Assembly (NCBI RefSeq): GCF_963677305.1
Contig: NZ_OY781925.1
Location: 2,147,501 to 2,211,500 of the forward strand
DNA length: 64,000 bases
Direction: 5' to 3'
From: an uncultured Holophaga sp.
Lineage (GTDB): Bacteria > Acidobacteriota > Holophagae > Holophagales > Holophagaceae
Positions 16,497-24,545 of this stretch are shown piece by piece. Below the pieces are notes generated by a model. That model did no database searches and was not told where the DNA came from. It worked only from the letters and a program-made list of their open reading frames with translations. A program made the position numbers and the translations under genes. Within the stretch, counting starts at the first letter, position 1. The number at the start of each line of letters is the position of its first letter.

Positions 16497-17142
16497 TCCG
16501 GACCCAGCCCCACTGACGCTCCCGGAGATCGCCCCCCCGATAACTGAAGAGGGTATCCCGGTCACAGAGGGTGCAGCGGGCGACAGAGGCATCCTTCCGG
16601 GGGTCGAGGCCCAGATCCTCTCCCTGGGCACGGAGGAAGGCTGCCAAGTCGAAGTGGGGTCTGCCACGAGGCCCTGGGATGGCCATTCGCTCCGACCAGG
16701 CGGGGTCACGGCGGGCGGCCTCCATGACCTCCTCGCCCACCTCAAAGTGGCAGGCCTGGATGGCGGGCCCCAGGGCCCAGACGAGGTCCCCCGGCTCCCC
16801 CCCCAGATTCCTGAAGATGGCCAGGCCCACCCTCAGGATGCCGGGGCCGTCGGAGGCACCCACGGCTCCCCGCCACCCCGCATGGAGGGCGGCCACCCAG
16901 GGGCCCTCCGGGGTGCACCCCGCCAGGAGAATGGGAGTGCAGTCCGCCACCCGCACACCGATGAGTTGGCCAGGCTCCCGCGTCCAGACCCCATCGGCCT
17001 CCTGGATCGCATCCGATGCCTCCACCACCCGGGTCCCATGGACCTGGGCGAGAAGGGGGGTGGGGGAGAAGGATTCCGCGTCCTGGCGGGTGCTGAAGCC
17101 CCACTCCAGGGGGAAGGGGGGGGGCAGGGTGGGGTGCAGCAT
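16477..17142 (-). CDS. pgeF: Laccase-domain protein PgeF/YfiH (purine nucleosidase/polyphenol oxidase family)
   Basis: 221 residues from the chosen ATG at 17142. The frame is open further upstream, but that stretch is antisense to the carbamate kinase gene. Conserved family parts are RVADCTPILL (metal Cys), AALHAGWRG (metal His), GPAIQACHFEVGEEV and the C-terminal CTLCDRDTLFSYR-GG. The family acts on peptidoglycan or purine nucleoside substrates: E. coli YfiH is linked to peptidoglycan editing, while other members are described as purine nucleoside phosphorylases or oxidases. It is slightly shorter than typical and convergent with the two-component pair. Confidence 0.87.
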   Translation of the reverse strand: MLHPTLPPPFPLEWGFSTRQDAESFSPTPLLAQVHGTRVVEASDAIQEADGVWTREPGQLIGVRVADCTPILLAGCTPEGPWVAALHAGWRGAVGASDGPGILRVGLAIFRNLGGEPGDLVWALGPAIQACHFEVGEEVMEAARRDPAWSERMAIPGPRGRPHFDLAAFLRAQGEDLGLDPRKDASVARCTLCDRDTLFSYRGGDLRERQWGWVRIKPTAS

Positions 17143-17242
17143 GGGCAGGCCTTCCGGATCCTTCAGCTTAGCCGGCCCGGAGCCGATCAGACTCCTGGCG
17201 GGCGTCCCGACCCGGCGCCCGGTCCGCCCGGAGGGCTCTTCC

Positions 17243-18187
17243 ATGTCCCGTCCCATCGCCCTGGTCGCCATTGGTGGCAACGCCCTGATCCCTGAGCGGG
17301 AGCGGGGCCTGCAGAGCGAGCAGCTTGCCCACGCCCGGGAGTGCGCCGGCATGTTCGCCGGCATCATCAAAGCAGGATTTGCCCTCTGCGTAGTCCATGG
17401 CAACGGCCCCCAGGTGGGCAACCTCCTCGTCCAGCAGGACGCCGTTGCCGAGCGGATCCCCCCCTACGCCCTGGATGTGGCGGATGCCATGACCCAGGGG
17501 TCCATGGGCTACATGCTGGAACGGGAACTGCTGAACCGGCTCCGGGCCCTGGGCCTCCGGGTGCCGGTGACGACCCTTCTCACCGAAGTGATCGTGGATG
17601 CCGGTGATCCGGCCTTCCAGCATCCCACCAAGCCCGTGGGACCCTTCTACGCCGAGCTCCGGGCCCGGCAGCTCATGCGCCAGAAGGGTTGGCGCATGGT
17701 GGAGGACGCCGGAAGGGGCTGGCGCAAGGTCGTGGCCTCTCCCAGGCCCATGGCCGTCGTGCAGCTGGAGGCGATCCGCCACCTGTTGGCTGAGGGCCAC
17801 TGTGTCATTGCTGGGGGAGGGGGTGGCATCCCGGTGGTGGAGGACGCCTGTGGGCTCCTGGAGGGTGTTGAGGCGGTGATCGACAAGGACCGCCTCTCGG
17901 CCCTCCTGGCGGAGAAGTTGAAGGCTGAGACCTATATCATCGTCACCAGTGTGCCCAAGGTGGCCTTGGACTTCGGCCGACCCGGCCAGCGCTGGCTGGA
18001 CCGCCTCAGCCCAGCTGAGGCTGAGCATTACCTCAGCCAGGGGCAGTTTCCACCGGGCTCCATGGGCCCCAAGATCGAGGCGGCTCTGCGCTTCATCCGT
18101 CAGGGCGGTCGGGAGGTGCTCATCACCGATCCCGAATCTCTGGCCAAGGGGGATTTCGAACACATCGGGACCCGGGTGATCGAGTGA
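17243..18187 (+). CDS. arcC: Carbamate kinase
   Basis: 314 residues, as usual for ArcC. It interconverts carbamoyl phosphate plus ADP with carbamate plus ATP, typically the last ATP-yielding step of arginine or agmatine fermentation. The amino-acid-kinase fold begins IALVAIGGNALI, and VVHGNGPQVGNLL, VIAGGGGGIPV and the C-terminal FPPGSMGPKIEAALRF are carbamate kinase signatures. No arcA or arcB is adjacent, so the source of carbamoyl phosphate is not shown here. Divergent from pgeF (about 100 nt between starts). Confidence 0.93.
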   Translation: MSRPIALVAIGGNALIPERERGLQSEQLAHARECAGMFAGIIKAGFALCVVHGNGPQVGNLLVQQDAVAERIPPYALDVADAMTQGSMGYMLERELLNRLRALGLRVPVTTLLTEVIVDAGDPAFQHPTKPVGPFYAELRARQLMRQKGWRMVEDAGRGWRKVVASPRPMAVVQLEAIRHLLAEGHCVIAGGGGGIPVVEDACGLLEGVEAVIDKDRLSALLAEKLKAETYIIVTSVPKVALDFGRPGQRWLDRLSPAEAEHYLSQGQFPPGSMGPKIEAALRFIRQGGREVLITDPESLAKGDFEHIGTRVIE

Positions 18188-18249
18188 AAAGGCGGTTCAC
18201 CCCCCCAAGGTTCGCGGGGCTCCGAGGCCGCACCAGGCAGGCTGTCTGA

Positions 18250-19188
18250 TCACTCCTTTGGATGCTCGGCTTTCCGCTTGGCTGCCTCCTGCTCCTTGGC
18301 GGAGGGGCGGCCCCAGATCACCCGGCTGGGTTTGGCCTTGAGCAGTTCCAGGAGTTCTCCGGCGCTCTTCAGGTCCCGGTTGAGGGTCCGCAGGGCCTCT
18401 TCGGCTTCCGGGCCACCCTGTCGGATCAGGGCATCGGAGTGCTCGCTCAGGGTGCGGAGGCTGCGCAGGGTGGCTTCCAGGTTGACGATGATGCTGTCCA
18501 GTTCGGTGGAGCGGCGCTCCAGGAGCTCCTGGATGAGGGCCAGGCTCTTCCGGGCACTGGCCAGGTCCCCGTCCGCTTCTTGGAGCGTGGAGCGGCCCTC
18601 CCGGGCCAGGGCGTGGTACTCCCCCAGGGTGGCGTCCAGGGTGCCGAGGGGCTTCCGGATGGAGGGGTGATCCAGGAGCAGCCCGGCACCCCGCCGGCTG
18701 AACTGGGTTCTCACCTCCATGACACCCTGGTCCAAGTGCTTCACCAGGGACTGGATCTGGTCCAGGAGGGAAGCCAGGGAGGCGGAGCGGTCGGTCTCCA
18801 GGACCTGGGAGGGGTCCAGGAGCTGCTTCCGCTCCGCCACCGGGGGCAGCTGCAGCTCCAGGAAGGAACCCCCGACGATCCGGCTGTTGACCACGGCCCG
18901 GGTGCCCCTCCAGAGGGCGAGCTCCCGGGGGATGCTCAGGGTGGCGAGGAAGGTGTACTCCACGCCCTGGCGCTCGAGTTCGATGCTGTCCACCTGGCCG
19001 ACCCGGTAGCCCTGGAGCTGGACTTCGGTGCCCACCAGGACCTCCGAGGCGCTGGCGAGACGCACTTTCAGGCGCGTCTCGCGGGTCGAGATGACCCGGT
19101 AGCTCCGGTGGAGGAGCAGCCCCGCAAAGAGGAGGAGGGCCACGATCACCATGAGCCCGATGCGGGCGTCGTCCCGTTCAATCCTCAT
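18250..19188 (-). CDS. MCE/MlaD-family lipid-transport substrate-binding protein
   Basis: 312 residues. There is one N-terminal membrane anchor (about 12-30), then an MCE domain (about 40-118) with VGTEVQLQGYRVGQVDSI and IVGGSFLEL. A long helical tail follows, which in this family forms a needle or barrel for lipid passage across the periplasm. The start at 19188 gives MRIERDDARIGL, overlapping the upstream ATPase-like gene by 11 nt. It is the third gene of an mlaE-mlaF-mlaD order. The role is probably phospholipid trafficking between membranes; direction cannot be told from sequence. Confidence 0.85.
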   Translation of the reverse strand: MRIERDDARIGLMVIVALLLFAGLLLHRSYRVISTRETRLKVRLASASEVLVGTEVQLQGYRVGQVDSIELERQGVEYTFLATLSIPRELALWRGTRAVVNSRIVGGSFLELQLPPVAERKQLLDPSQVLETDRSASLASLLDQIQSLVKHLDQGVMEVRTQFSRRGAGLLLDHPSIRKPLGTLDATLGEYHALAREGRSTLQEADGDLASARKSLALIQELLERRSTELDSIIVNLEATLRSLRTLSEHSDALIRQGGPEAEEALRTLNRDLKSAGELLELLKAKPSRVIWGRPSAKEQEAAKRKAEHPKE

Positions 19189-19849
19189 GCCGGTCCCTCC
19201 AGGCCAGTGTACCGTCGCTGAGATGGAGGACATCCAGAGCCTGCACGGCGCTCCAGGGACCAGCCTGGGAGAGGAGCACCGTCGCCTGCGGATCGCCCAG
19301 GAGCGGATCGAGAAGGGCACGGGCCCGCTCCAGGCGGGAGCTCTCGATCCCCCCAGGGGGCAGGCCGATGAGCCACAGCTCACCCCTGGCTGCCAGAGCC
19401 CGGACCAGGGCGCCGAGCCAGCGCTCCTGCGGGGGGATGGCATGGGGGCGGTGATCCCTGAAAGGCTCCAGGCCCGCTGCGGCCAGATGCTCTCCGGCCC
19501 GTTCCATGGCCATGCCCTTCCCCAGGCCATGGACGAATCGCAGAGGCAGGGCCACGTTGGCCTGCAGAGTCTGGTTAGCCAGGAGGCCACCCTCCGGAGG
19601 GACCCAGGCTAGGGCGCCCCGGTCTCTGAAGGGGTGGGCATAGCGGTGGGGGGACAGGGGGATGCCATCCAGAACCACCCGGCCTTCAAGGGGATCGATC
19701 ACCCCGGCACAGAGACGGAGGAAGGCCAGCGAAGCCGCTGCGCTGCCGAGCTCAATCACGGCCTTGGCTCCCCTGGGCAGGGACCAGTCCACCCCCCTCA
19801 GGTGCGGGCTCTCCAGGCAGAGCCCCTCCAGGCGCAGCAGCTCAGCCAT
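19178..19849 (-). CDS. Degenerate MlaF-like ABC ATPase subunit (catalytic motifs lost)
   Basis: 223 residues, with the length and layout of an MlaF ATPase but no working nucleotide site. The P-loop position (35-41) reads GSAAASL without the GK(S/T). The Q-loop region has PPEGGLL, and the signature position reads PPQERWLG instead of LSGGQ. Walker B reads LWLIGLPPG instead of LLLDEP, and the H-loop has no His. Flanking framework remains (LRLCAGVIDPLEGRVVLDGIPL, NVALPLRF, DVLHLSDGTLAW). The gene is intact, coupled to mlaE (8-nt overlap) and mlaD (11-nt overlap), and shows ordinary codon use, so it is probably a functional pseudo-ATPase. Confidence 0.8.
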   Translation of the reverse strand: MAELLRLEGLCLESPHLRGVDWSLPRGAKAVIELGSAAASLAFLRLCAGVIDPLEGRVVLDGIPLSPHRYAHPFRDRGALAWVPPEGGLLANQTLQANVALPLRFVHGLGKGMAMERAGEHLAAAGLEPFRDHRPHAIPPQERWLGALVRALAARGELWLIGLPPGGIESSRLERARALLDPLLGDPQATVLLSQAGPWSAVQALDVLHLSDGTLAWRDRHED

Positions 19850-20663
19850 AGCAGATCACCGACACCAGGGCGCCCCCCACCAGCACCACGCCCAGGGAAT
19901 ACATGGCCGCCCGGGTCACCGCCTGGGGGATCTCGGTGCTGCTGCTCCGGACCCTCAGGCCGCAGTAGGTGCAGATCAGGGGGATCAGGCTGCCGAAGAG
20001 CCCTGCTTTGAGGGCGGTGATGGCCAGCTCCCTGGGGCCGATGGCCTGTCCGAGGCTGGCGAAAAAGGCCCCCCAGGTCAGGGGGAGGCTCAGCCAGGCC
20101 AGAAGGAAGCCCCCCAGGAGAGCCACGGCACCGAAGTAGACCATGAGGGTGAAGACAGAGATCACGCCCCCCAGGACCCTGGGCAGGAGGAGGGTCTGGA
20201 TGGGATTCATACCAGAGGACCAGAGCCAGTCCACTTCGCCGCTGACCTTCATGCTCGCCATCTCGGCGGCGATGGCCGTCCCGCTGCGGGCGATGACGAT
20301 GAAGGCCACCATGAGGGGGCCCAACTCCCGGATGATCAGGCGGGCCATCAGGCGGCTCAGGTAGGTCTCGGCACCGTAGGCCGAGACTTGGCCATAGACC
20401 TGGAGCAGGGTGACGCCCCCGATGAGGACGGCGGTGAAGCAGGTGATGGGCAGGGCCTGCAGAGCCGTGAAGCGGACCTGCAGCCGGGTCGTTTCGAGGA
20501 TGAGTCCCAACTGCTGGTGGCGCAGACGGAGCCCGTGCCAGATGCACTGGTGGATCATCCAGCTCAGGGAGCCCAGGCGGCCCAGACCGATCCTGAGGCC
20601 GGCGCCGAGGTGGGCCGGGATTCGCAGATGGCTGCTTTTGCTCACAGGGGCTTGAATGGACAC
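19842..20663 (-). CDS. MlaE-family ABC transporter permease
   Basis: 273 residues, GTG start. It is the inner-membrane permease of a Mla/MCE lipid transporter. It has an N-terminal interface helix and about five membrane segments. The conserved MlaE core is present: RELGPLMVAFIVIARSGTAI, AAEMASMKVSGEVDWL and the later GLFGSLIPLICTYCGLRV. First gene of the mlaEFD-like operon. It lacks the usual mlaB (STAS) and mlaC partners here. Permease sequence conservation contrasts with its eroded ATPase partner. Confidence 0.9.
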   Translation of the reverse strand: MSIQAPVSKSSHLRIPAHLGAGLRIGLGRLGSLSWMIHQCIWHGLRLRHQQLGLILETTRLQVRFTALQALPITCFTAVLIGGVTLLQVYGQVSAYGAETYLSRLMARLIIRELGPLMVAFIVIARSGTAIAAEMASMKVSGEVDWLWSSGMNPIQTLLLPRVLGGVISVFTLMVYFGAVALLGGFLLAWLSLPLTWGAFFASLGQAIGPRELAITALKAGLFGSLIPLICTYCGLRVRSSSTEIPQAVTRAAMYSLGVVLVGGALVSVICYG

Positions 20664-20733
20664 GGGGTTTCCAGCGGGATGCCCGCCCAGTGTAATCCCC
20701 GGGGCGGGAAGTGCCGCCCTTCCGTTTGCGGGC

Positions 20734-21051
20734 TCAGGTCCGGCCGCTCCCGGCGAGGATCCGGGTCAGGTGGGCCAGCGACTGGAGCGGCTTCGCCCGG
20801 CCAAGGAGGCGCCGCAGGGGGGCCAGGAGGCCCCGGAACGTCAGTCCCACGCTCAGGGTGCAGCCCATGGGGGTCTCTCCAAGCTGGGCCTCGTAGCGGT
20901 TCCCCAGGAAGAGGCCCCCTGTCTCCCAGACCAAGTGCCGGGTAGGTTCACAGAGGCGGACGCGACCCTCCCGGCTTCGCGACTCCAGCCGGGACCAGAC
21001 GGCACCAGAGGTCTCAGTGGTGCTTACCGTATGGTTCAAGGTGTGGCTCAG
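20734..21051 (-). CDS. Small SRPBCC-like protein (start uncertain)
   Basis: About 105 residues. The fold guess comes from the pattern SGAVWSRLES... EPTRHLVWETGGLFLGNRYEAQL then GCTLSVGLTFRGLLAPLRRLLGRA, which resembles the second half of polyketide-cyclase/START-like (SRPBCC) proteins. No ATG/GTG fits. A CTG at 21051 has GGAG 7 nt upstream, and a TTG at 21039 is the alternative. It begins within 4 nt of the end of the preceding gene, suggesting coupling. It may be an N-terminally shortened member. Function unknown. Confidence 0.45.
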   Translation of the reverse strand: MSHTLNHTVSTTETSGAVWSRLESRSREGRVRLCEPTRHLVWETGGLFLGNRYEAQLGETPMGCTLSVGLTFRGLLAPLRRLLGRAKPLQSLAHLTRILAGSGRT

Positions 21052-21719
21052 TTCCAGTCTCCAGAGTCGTCGCCGCCCCCTCCTGAGTCGCCCCAGTCGC
21101 CGCCGGAGTCTTCCCAGCCGGAGTCGCCGCCATCGCCACTGGAGTCCCCCCATCCGCCATCATCTCCGCCACCCTCCGTCCAGCTGTCATCGCCTTGGTG
21201 CCGGTGGTGATCGCCGCCCATCATGCTGCCGATCATCATGCCGGTGAGGAGGCCGCCGACGCCGCCCATGCCATCCCCGCCGGGACGGTCCACATAGACG
21301 GTCTGCTGGGGGGCTGGGTCCAGCCCCAGGCGCTGGCGGGCAACGGGGGGCAACTCTTCATCCCGGAGCTCCTGCACCTGGGGCGTGCTGCAGTAGCCGC
21401 AGGTCCAGGTCACCTTGCGCAGCCCGTCCCACTGTTGGCGCATCTTGTCGGAGCTGGCCCCGCAGCTGGGGCACTTGGTGAAGGGGCAGGCGAAGGTGTG
21501 GGAGCCGATGGGACCCTCGCCAGTGCTCCGGGGGGCCGCGGGGGGGAGCGGTGTCTGGGATGTGGCGGTCTGCCGGTCACGCATGGCCTTCTTCACCAGC
21601 ACGATAATGACCCCCATGATGGCGACCATCACAAAGCAGCCGCAGCCCGGCAGGGGGTTGGAGTCGCCCCGGCGGGCCAGGAGATGGGCGTTGTTGAGGA
21701 GCATCGCGAGCATGGTCAC
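21048..21719 (-). CDS. Membrane zinc-ribbon protein with acidic Gly/Ser/Asp/Trp repeat tail
   Basis: 223 residues, not a named family that I recognise. Order: one hydrophobic segment (about 28-42, MVAIMGVIIVLV), a proline-rich linker, and a four-Cys zinc ribbon (CPSCG ... CGYC, about 83-110). A short segment then runs to a Gly/Met-rich helix (GGLLTGMMIGSMMGG, about 157-171), a His cluster (DHHRHQ) and a 45-residue tail of imperfect WGDSGGDxGDSGW repeats ending SGDWN. The Gly/Met patch followed by a repetitive tail recalls membrane-associated stress proteins of the TPM type, but the TPM domain itself is not evident. Divergent from anmK. Confidence 0.65.
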   Translation of the reverse strand: MTMLAMLLNNAHLLARRGDSNPLPGCGCFVMVAIMGVIIVLVKKAMRDRQTATSQTPLPPAAPRSTGEGPIGSHTFACPFTKCPSCGASSDKMRQQWDGLRKVTWTCGYCSTPQVQELRDEELPPVARQRLGLDPAPQQTVYVDRPGGDGMGGVGGLLTGMMIGSMMGGDHHRHQGDDSWTEGGGDDGGWGDSSGDGGDSGWEDSGGDWGDSGGGGDDSGDWN

Positions 21720-21751
21720 CCCGGATAGGCGATTTTCCTGCCTACGGTAAC

Positions 21752-22888
21752 ATGGCTCCCATGGGCTTCCCGGCAGATTCCCTCCCTCACCCAGGCCCCT
21801 GGCGTGTCCTGGGCCTCATGTCAGGCACCAGCGCCGATGGCGTGGATGCCGTCATGGTCTCCGTGGATCCGGAGGGTTTCCGGGGAGGACGCCCTTTCCT
21901 GTCCCTGCTGGGTCACCACCCCCGGCCTTATGCTCCGGAGCTGCGCCGGGAAACACTCCTCGCCGCAGGGGACAGGTCAGCCCCGAGCGGACTCTGCATC
22001 CTCCAGCGTCGCTTGGGGGACCACCACGCCGCAGCGGCATCGGAACTGGTGCGACAGCTGGGCCTGACCCCCCATCTGGCCTGCCTCCACGGTCAGACCG
22101 TTCAGCACCACCCTGCCCAGGGTGCCACCCTGCAACTGGCGGATCCCTATGTGCTCTCCGAGGCCCTGGGCTGTCCGGTGGTCTGGGACCTCCGGCGCCG
22201 GGACACGGCCCTGGGGGGGCAGGGCGCTCCCCTGGTCCCCTTGACCGAGCTCTGGCTCCGCGGACAGGAGCATCCCTGGATCGCCCTGAACCTGGGAGGG
22301 ATCGCCAATGCCACGGTCTGGGATGGGCAGCAGGTGCGGGCCTGGGACCTGGGACCTGGCATGAGTCTGCTGGATCTGGCCGCTGAGCGCTGGCTGGGCC
22401 GCTCCTTCGATCCTGAAGGGGGACAGGCCACGGGGCGGGTCCAGTCGGGTCTTCTGGCCCGCTGGCTGGAGCACCCCTACTTTTCCCTCTCCTGCCCCAA
22501 GTCCACGGGCCGGGAGACCTTCGGACAGGCCTGGCTGGAGGTGGAATCCCCGGGGCTGGAAGAGCTTCCGCTCGGCGACCGGCTCGCGACCCTGGCTGCC
22601 TTCACGGCAGAAGCCGTGGCCCTGGGATTGCGCAACCTCTGTCCCGAGGGCACGCCCCTCCTGCTCTCGGGGGGCGGGGCGCTCCATGGCCGGGTCCGCC
22701 AGGAGCTGGGGGCCCGCTTGCCGGGCCACCCCCTGGAGGAGGATCTGGAACTCCCCAACGGTACCCGGGAGGCGGTGAGCTGGGCCCTCCTGGGGGCGGC
22801 CAGCGCCCTGGGGATCCCTGGCAATCTGGTGGAAGTCACTGGGGCTTCGCGTCAGGCTGTGCTCGGCAGCTGGGTCTTCCCCGGCTGA
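21752..22888 (+). CDS. anmK: Anhydro-N-acetylmuramic acid kinase
   Basis: 378 residues. It phosphorylates and hydrolyses 1,6-anhydro-MurNAc from peptidoglycan turnover to MurNAc-6-phosphate, in the cytoplasm. The ATP/substrate signature GLMSGTSADGVDAV (about 22-35) is exact for the family. Other markers are LHGQTVQHHP, DLRRRDTALGGQGAPLVP, ALNLGGIANAT and LLLSGGGALH. The start at 21752 has an alternative ATG at 21761. It is followed after 15 nt by the EamA gene, which has its own strong ribosome site, so co-transcription is likely. Confidence 0.94.
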   Translation: MAPMGFPADSLPHPGPWRVLGLMSGTSADGVDAVMVSVDPEGFRGGRPFLSLLGHHPRPYAPELRRETLLAAGDRSAPSGLCILQRRLGDHHAAAASELVRQLGLTPHLACLHGQTVQHHPAQGATLQLADPYVLSEALGCPVVWDLRRRDTALGGQGAPLVPLTELWLRGQEHPWIALNLGGIANATVWDGQQVRAWDLGPGMSLLDLAAERWLGRSFDPEGGQATGRVQSGLLARWLEHPYFSLSCPKSTGRETFGQAWLEVESPGLEELPLGDRLATLAAFTAEAVALGLRNLCPEGTPLLLSGGGALHGRVRQELGARLPGHPLEEDLELPNGTREAVSWALLGAASALGIPGNLVEVTGASRQAVLGSWVFPG

Positions 22889-22903
22889 TCTGAGGAGGTC
22901 ACC

Positions 22904-23338
22904 ATGCCCGGCTCGGCTCCGTGGTTCCACTGGGCGCTTCTCTCCGCCGTCTTTGCGGCACTGACCGCGATCTTCGCCAAGGTCGGGGTCCGGGGTGTGG
23001 ACTCCGATCTGGCCACCTTCGTGCGCACCCTGGTCATCCTGGTGGTCCTGGGCCTCTTCCTCTGGTCCCGGGGGAAGTGGGCCAACCCCTTTGCCCTCTC
23101 CTCCCGGACCTGGCTCTTCCTCGGGCTCTCGGGCCTTGCCACCGGGGCCTCCTGGGTCTGCTACTTCAGGGCCCTCCAGGTGGGAGAGGCCTCCCGGGTT
23201 GCGCCCATCGACAAGCTGAGCCTGGTCCTGGTGGCCATCTTCGCCGTCATCTTCCTGGGGGAGCGGCCCTCGCCGAAGGACTGGACAGGGATCGCCCTGG
23301 TCTCCGCCGGAGTGGTGGTACTGGCCCTGAAGCGCTAA
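22904..23338 (+). CDS. Half-size EamA/DMT-family membrane transporter
   Basis: 144 residues with one EamA domain of about five helices instead of the usual two domains. Typical segments are FAALTAIFAKVG, AKSxxR-type WVCYFRALQVGEASRVAPIDKLS and LGERPSPKDWTGIALVSAGVVVLAL. Such proteins must dimerise. A strong GAGGAGGT precedes the ATG. Small DMT proteins include ArnE/ArnF, the flippase of the undecaprenyl-phosphate-Ara4N pathway, and this gene sits right before an ArnA/ArnT-like pair. However, a regulatory box separates it from them, so that link is only suggestive. Confidence 0.85.
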   Translation: MPGSAPWFHWALLSAVFAALTAIFAKVGVRGVDSDLATFVRTLVILVVLGLFLWSRGKWANPFALSSRTWLFLGLSGLATGASWVCYFRALQVGEASRVAPIDKLSLVLVAIFAVIFLGERPSPKDWTGIALVSAGVVVLALKR

Positions 23339-23350
23339 GGTAGGGCTAAG
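23334..23350 (+). promoter_or_regulatory. Direct-repeat box (PmrA-box-like) upstream of the arn-like genes
   Basis: GCTAAG-GTAGG-GCTAAG: two identical 6-mers with an 11-bp period, overlapping the stop of the EamA gene and 137 nt before the ArnA-like start. An identical arrangement is found at 26230-26246 before the response regulator. The spacing equals that of the PmrA box (CTTAA-N5/6-CTTAA) and of OmpR/PhoB-family sites in general. Confidence 0.6.
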
Positions 23351-23486
23351 CAAGCCCCCATAGCCTGTCATGGCAAATCCATCAGGGAGTCATCTGCCCT
23401 CACGGGCCGAGGGGTTCCGCTGTCCCGGGCGCTGGAGCCCGTCCGGGGCCGAGAAGCTCATTCTGGCTCCAGTTCAGGAGTTCCAG

Positions 23487-24539
23487 GTGAAGGTTCTCAT
23501 CCTCGGCGTCAACGGCTTCATCGGTTCCCATCTCACGGACCGCATCCTGGCGGATACGGACTGGGAGATCTACGGCATGGACCTGGGCAGTCACAAGGTC
23601 GCCGAGCACCTGGAGCACCCCCGCTTCCACTTTGTGGAGGGCGATATCTCCATCAGTCGCGAGTGGATCGAGTACCACGTCAAGAAGTGTGATGTGGTGC
23701 TGCCCCTGGTGGCCATCGCCACGCCCAAGGTCTACGTCACCGATCCCCTGCGGGTCTTCGAGCTGGACTTCGAGGAGAATCTCCGCATCGTCCGCCAGTG
23801 TGTGAAGTACAAGAAGCGGGTGGTCTTCCCCTCGACGTCCGAGGTTTACGGGATGTGCGAGGACGCCTCCTTCGACGAGGAGCACTCCAACCTGGTGACG
23901 GGTCCCATCCCCATGAACCGCTGGATCTACAGCACCTCCAAGCAGCTGCTGGACCGGGTGATCTGGGCCTACGGCTTCCAGCAGGGGTTGCAGTTCACCC
24001 TCTTCCGTCCCTTCAACTTTATGGGGCCCAAGCTGGACAGCCTGATGACGGCCAAGGAGGGCAGCTCCCGGCTGGTGACGCAGTTCGCCTGGAACCTCTT
24101 CAACGGCGAGCCCCTGAATCTGGTGGACGGGGGCAGCGCCCACCGCTGCTTCTGTGACATCCAGGACGCCATCGACGGGCTCATGGCCATCCTGGGCAAC
24201 GAGGGGGGCAAGGCGGACGGCAAGATCTTCAACATCGGCAACCCCGCCAATGACGCCAGCGTCAAGGAGATCGCCGAGATGATGATCGCGATCTGGAAGG
24301 AGCACCCCTTCCGGAAGGAGCGGGGCATCGCCGAGGGCAGCATGGTGGTGACCTCCAGCGGCGACTTCTACGGCAAGGGCTACCAGGATGTGGACCGGCG
24401 CACCCCCAGCATCCAGCGGCTGCAGGAGGCCTTCGGGTACAGCCCCAAGGTGGGGATCCAGGAGTCCCTGCGGCGCACCCTCGACTTCTTCATCGAGGAG
24501 CACAAGGCCCTGGAGAAGGTCACCGAGACCGAGGCCTAG
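23487..24539 (+). CDS. ArnA-dehydrogenase-type UDP-glucuronate decarboxylase / UDP-4-keto-pentose enzyme
   Basis: 350 residues. An extended short-chain dehydrogenase closely following the C-terminal domain of ArnA, which oxidatively decarboxylates UDP-glucuronate to a UDP-4-keto-pentose. The GTG at 23487 is chosen because AGGAG lies 6 nt upstream and the Rossmann motif [16 protein letters not shown] follows at once. ArnA hallmarks: [35 protein letters not shown] (the Ser/Glu active-site pair), [16 protein letters not shown] and [14 protein letters not shown] with the Arg needed for decarboxylation. The formyltransferase half of ArnA is absent. It could make UDP-xylose instead, like stand-alone UDP-4-keto-pentose/UDP-xylose synthases. 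The next gene starts 6 nt later. Confidence 0.88.
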   Translation: MKVLILGVNGFIGSHLTDRILADTDWEIYGMDLGSHKVAEHLEHPRFHFVEGDISISREWIEYHVKKCDVVLPLVAIATPKVYVTDPLRVFELDFEENLRIVRQCVKYKKRVVFPSTSEVYGMCEDASFDEEHSNLVTGPIPMNRWIYSTSKQLLDRVIWAYGFQQGLQFTLFRPFNFMGPKLDSLMTAKEGSSRLVTQFAWNLFNGEPLNLVDGGSAHRCFCDIQDAIDGLMAILGNEGGKADGKIFNIGNPANDASVKEIAEMMIAIWKEHPFRKERGIAEGSMVVTSSGDFYGKGYQDVDRRTPSIQRLQEAFGYSPKVGIQESLRRTLDFFIEEHKALEKVTETEA

Positions 24540-24545
24540 CCCTTC

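Noticed and set aside
17143..17421. Longer N-terminus of PgeF from an upstream ATG
   Set aside because: That part is antisense to the carbamate kinase start and has no laccase-domain similarity; the ATG at 17142 has a plausible ribosome site.
19178..19849. Treating the MlaF-like gene as a decayed pseudogene
   Set aside because: Frame, length, start/stop overlaps and codon use are all intact; only catalytic positions have changed, which points to a retained pseudo-ATPase.
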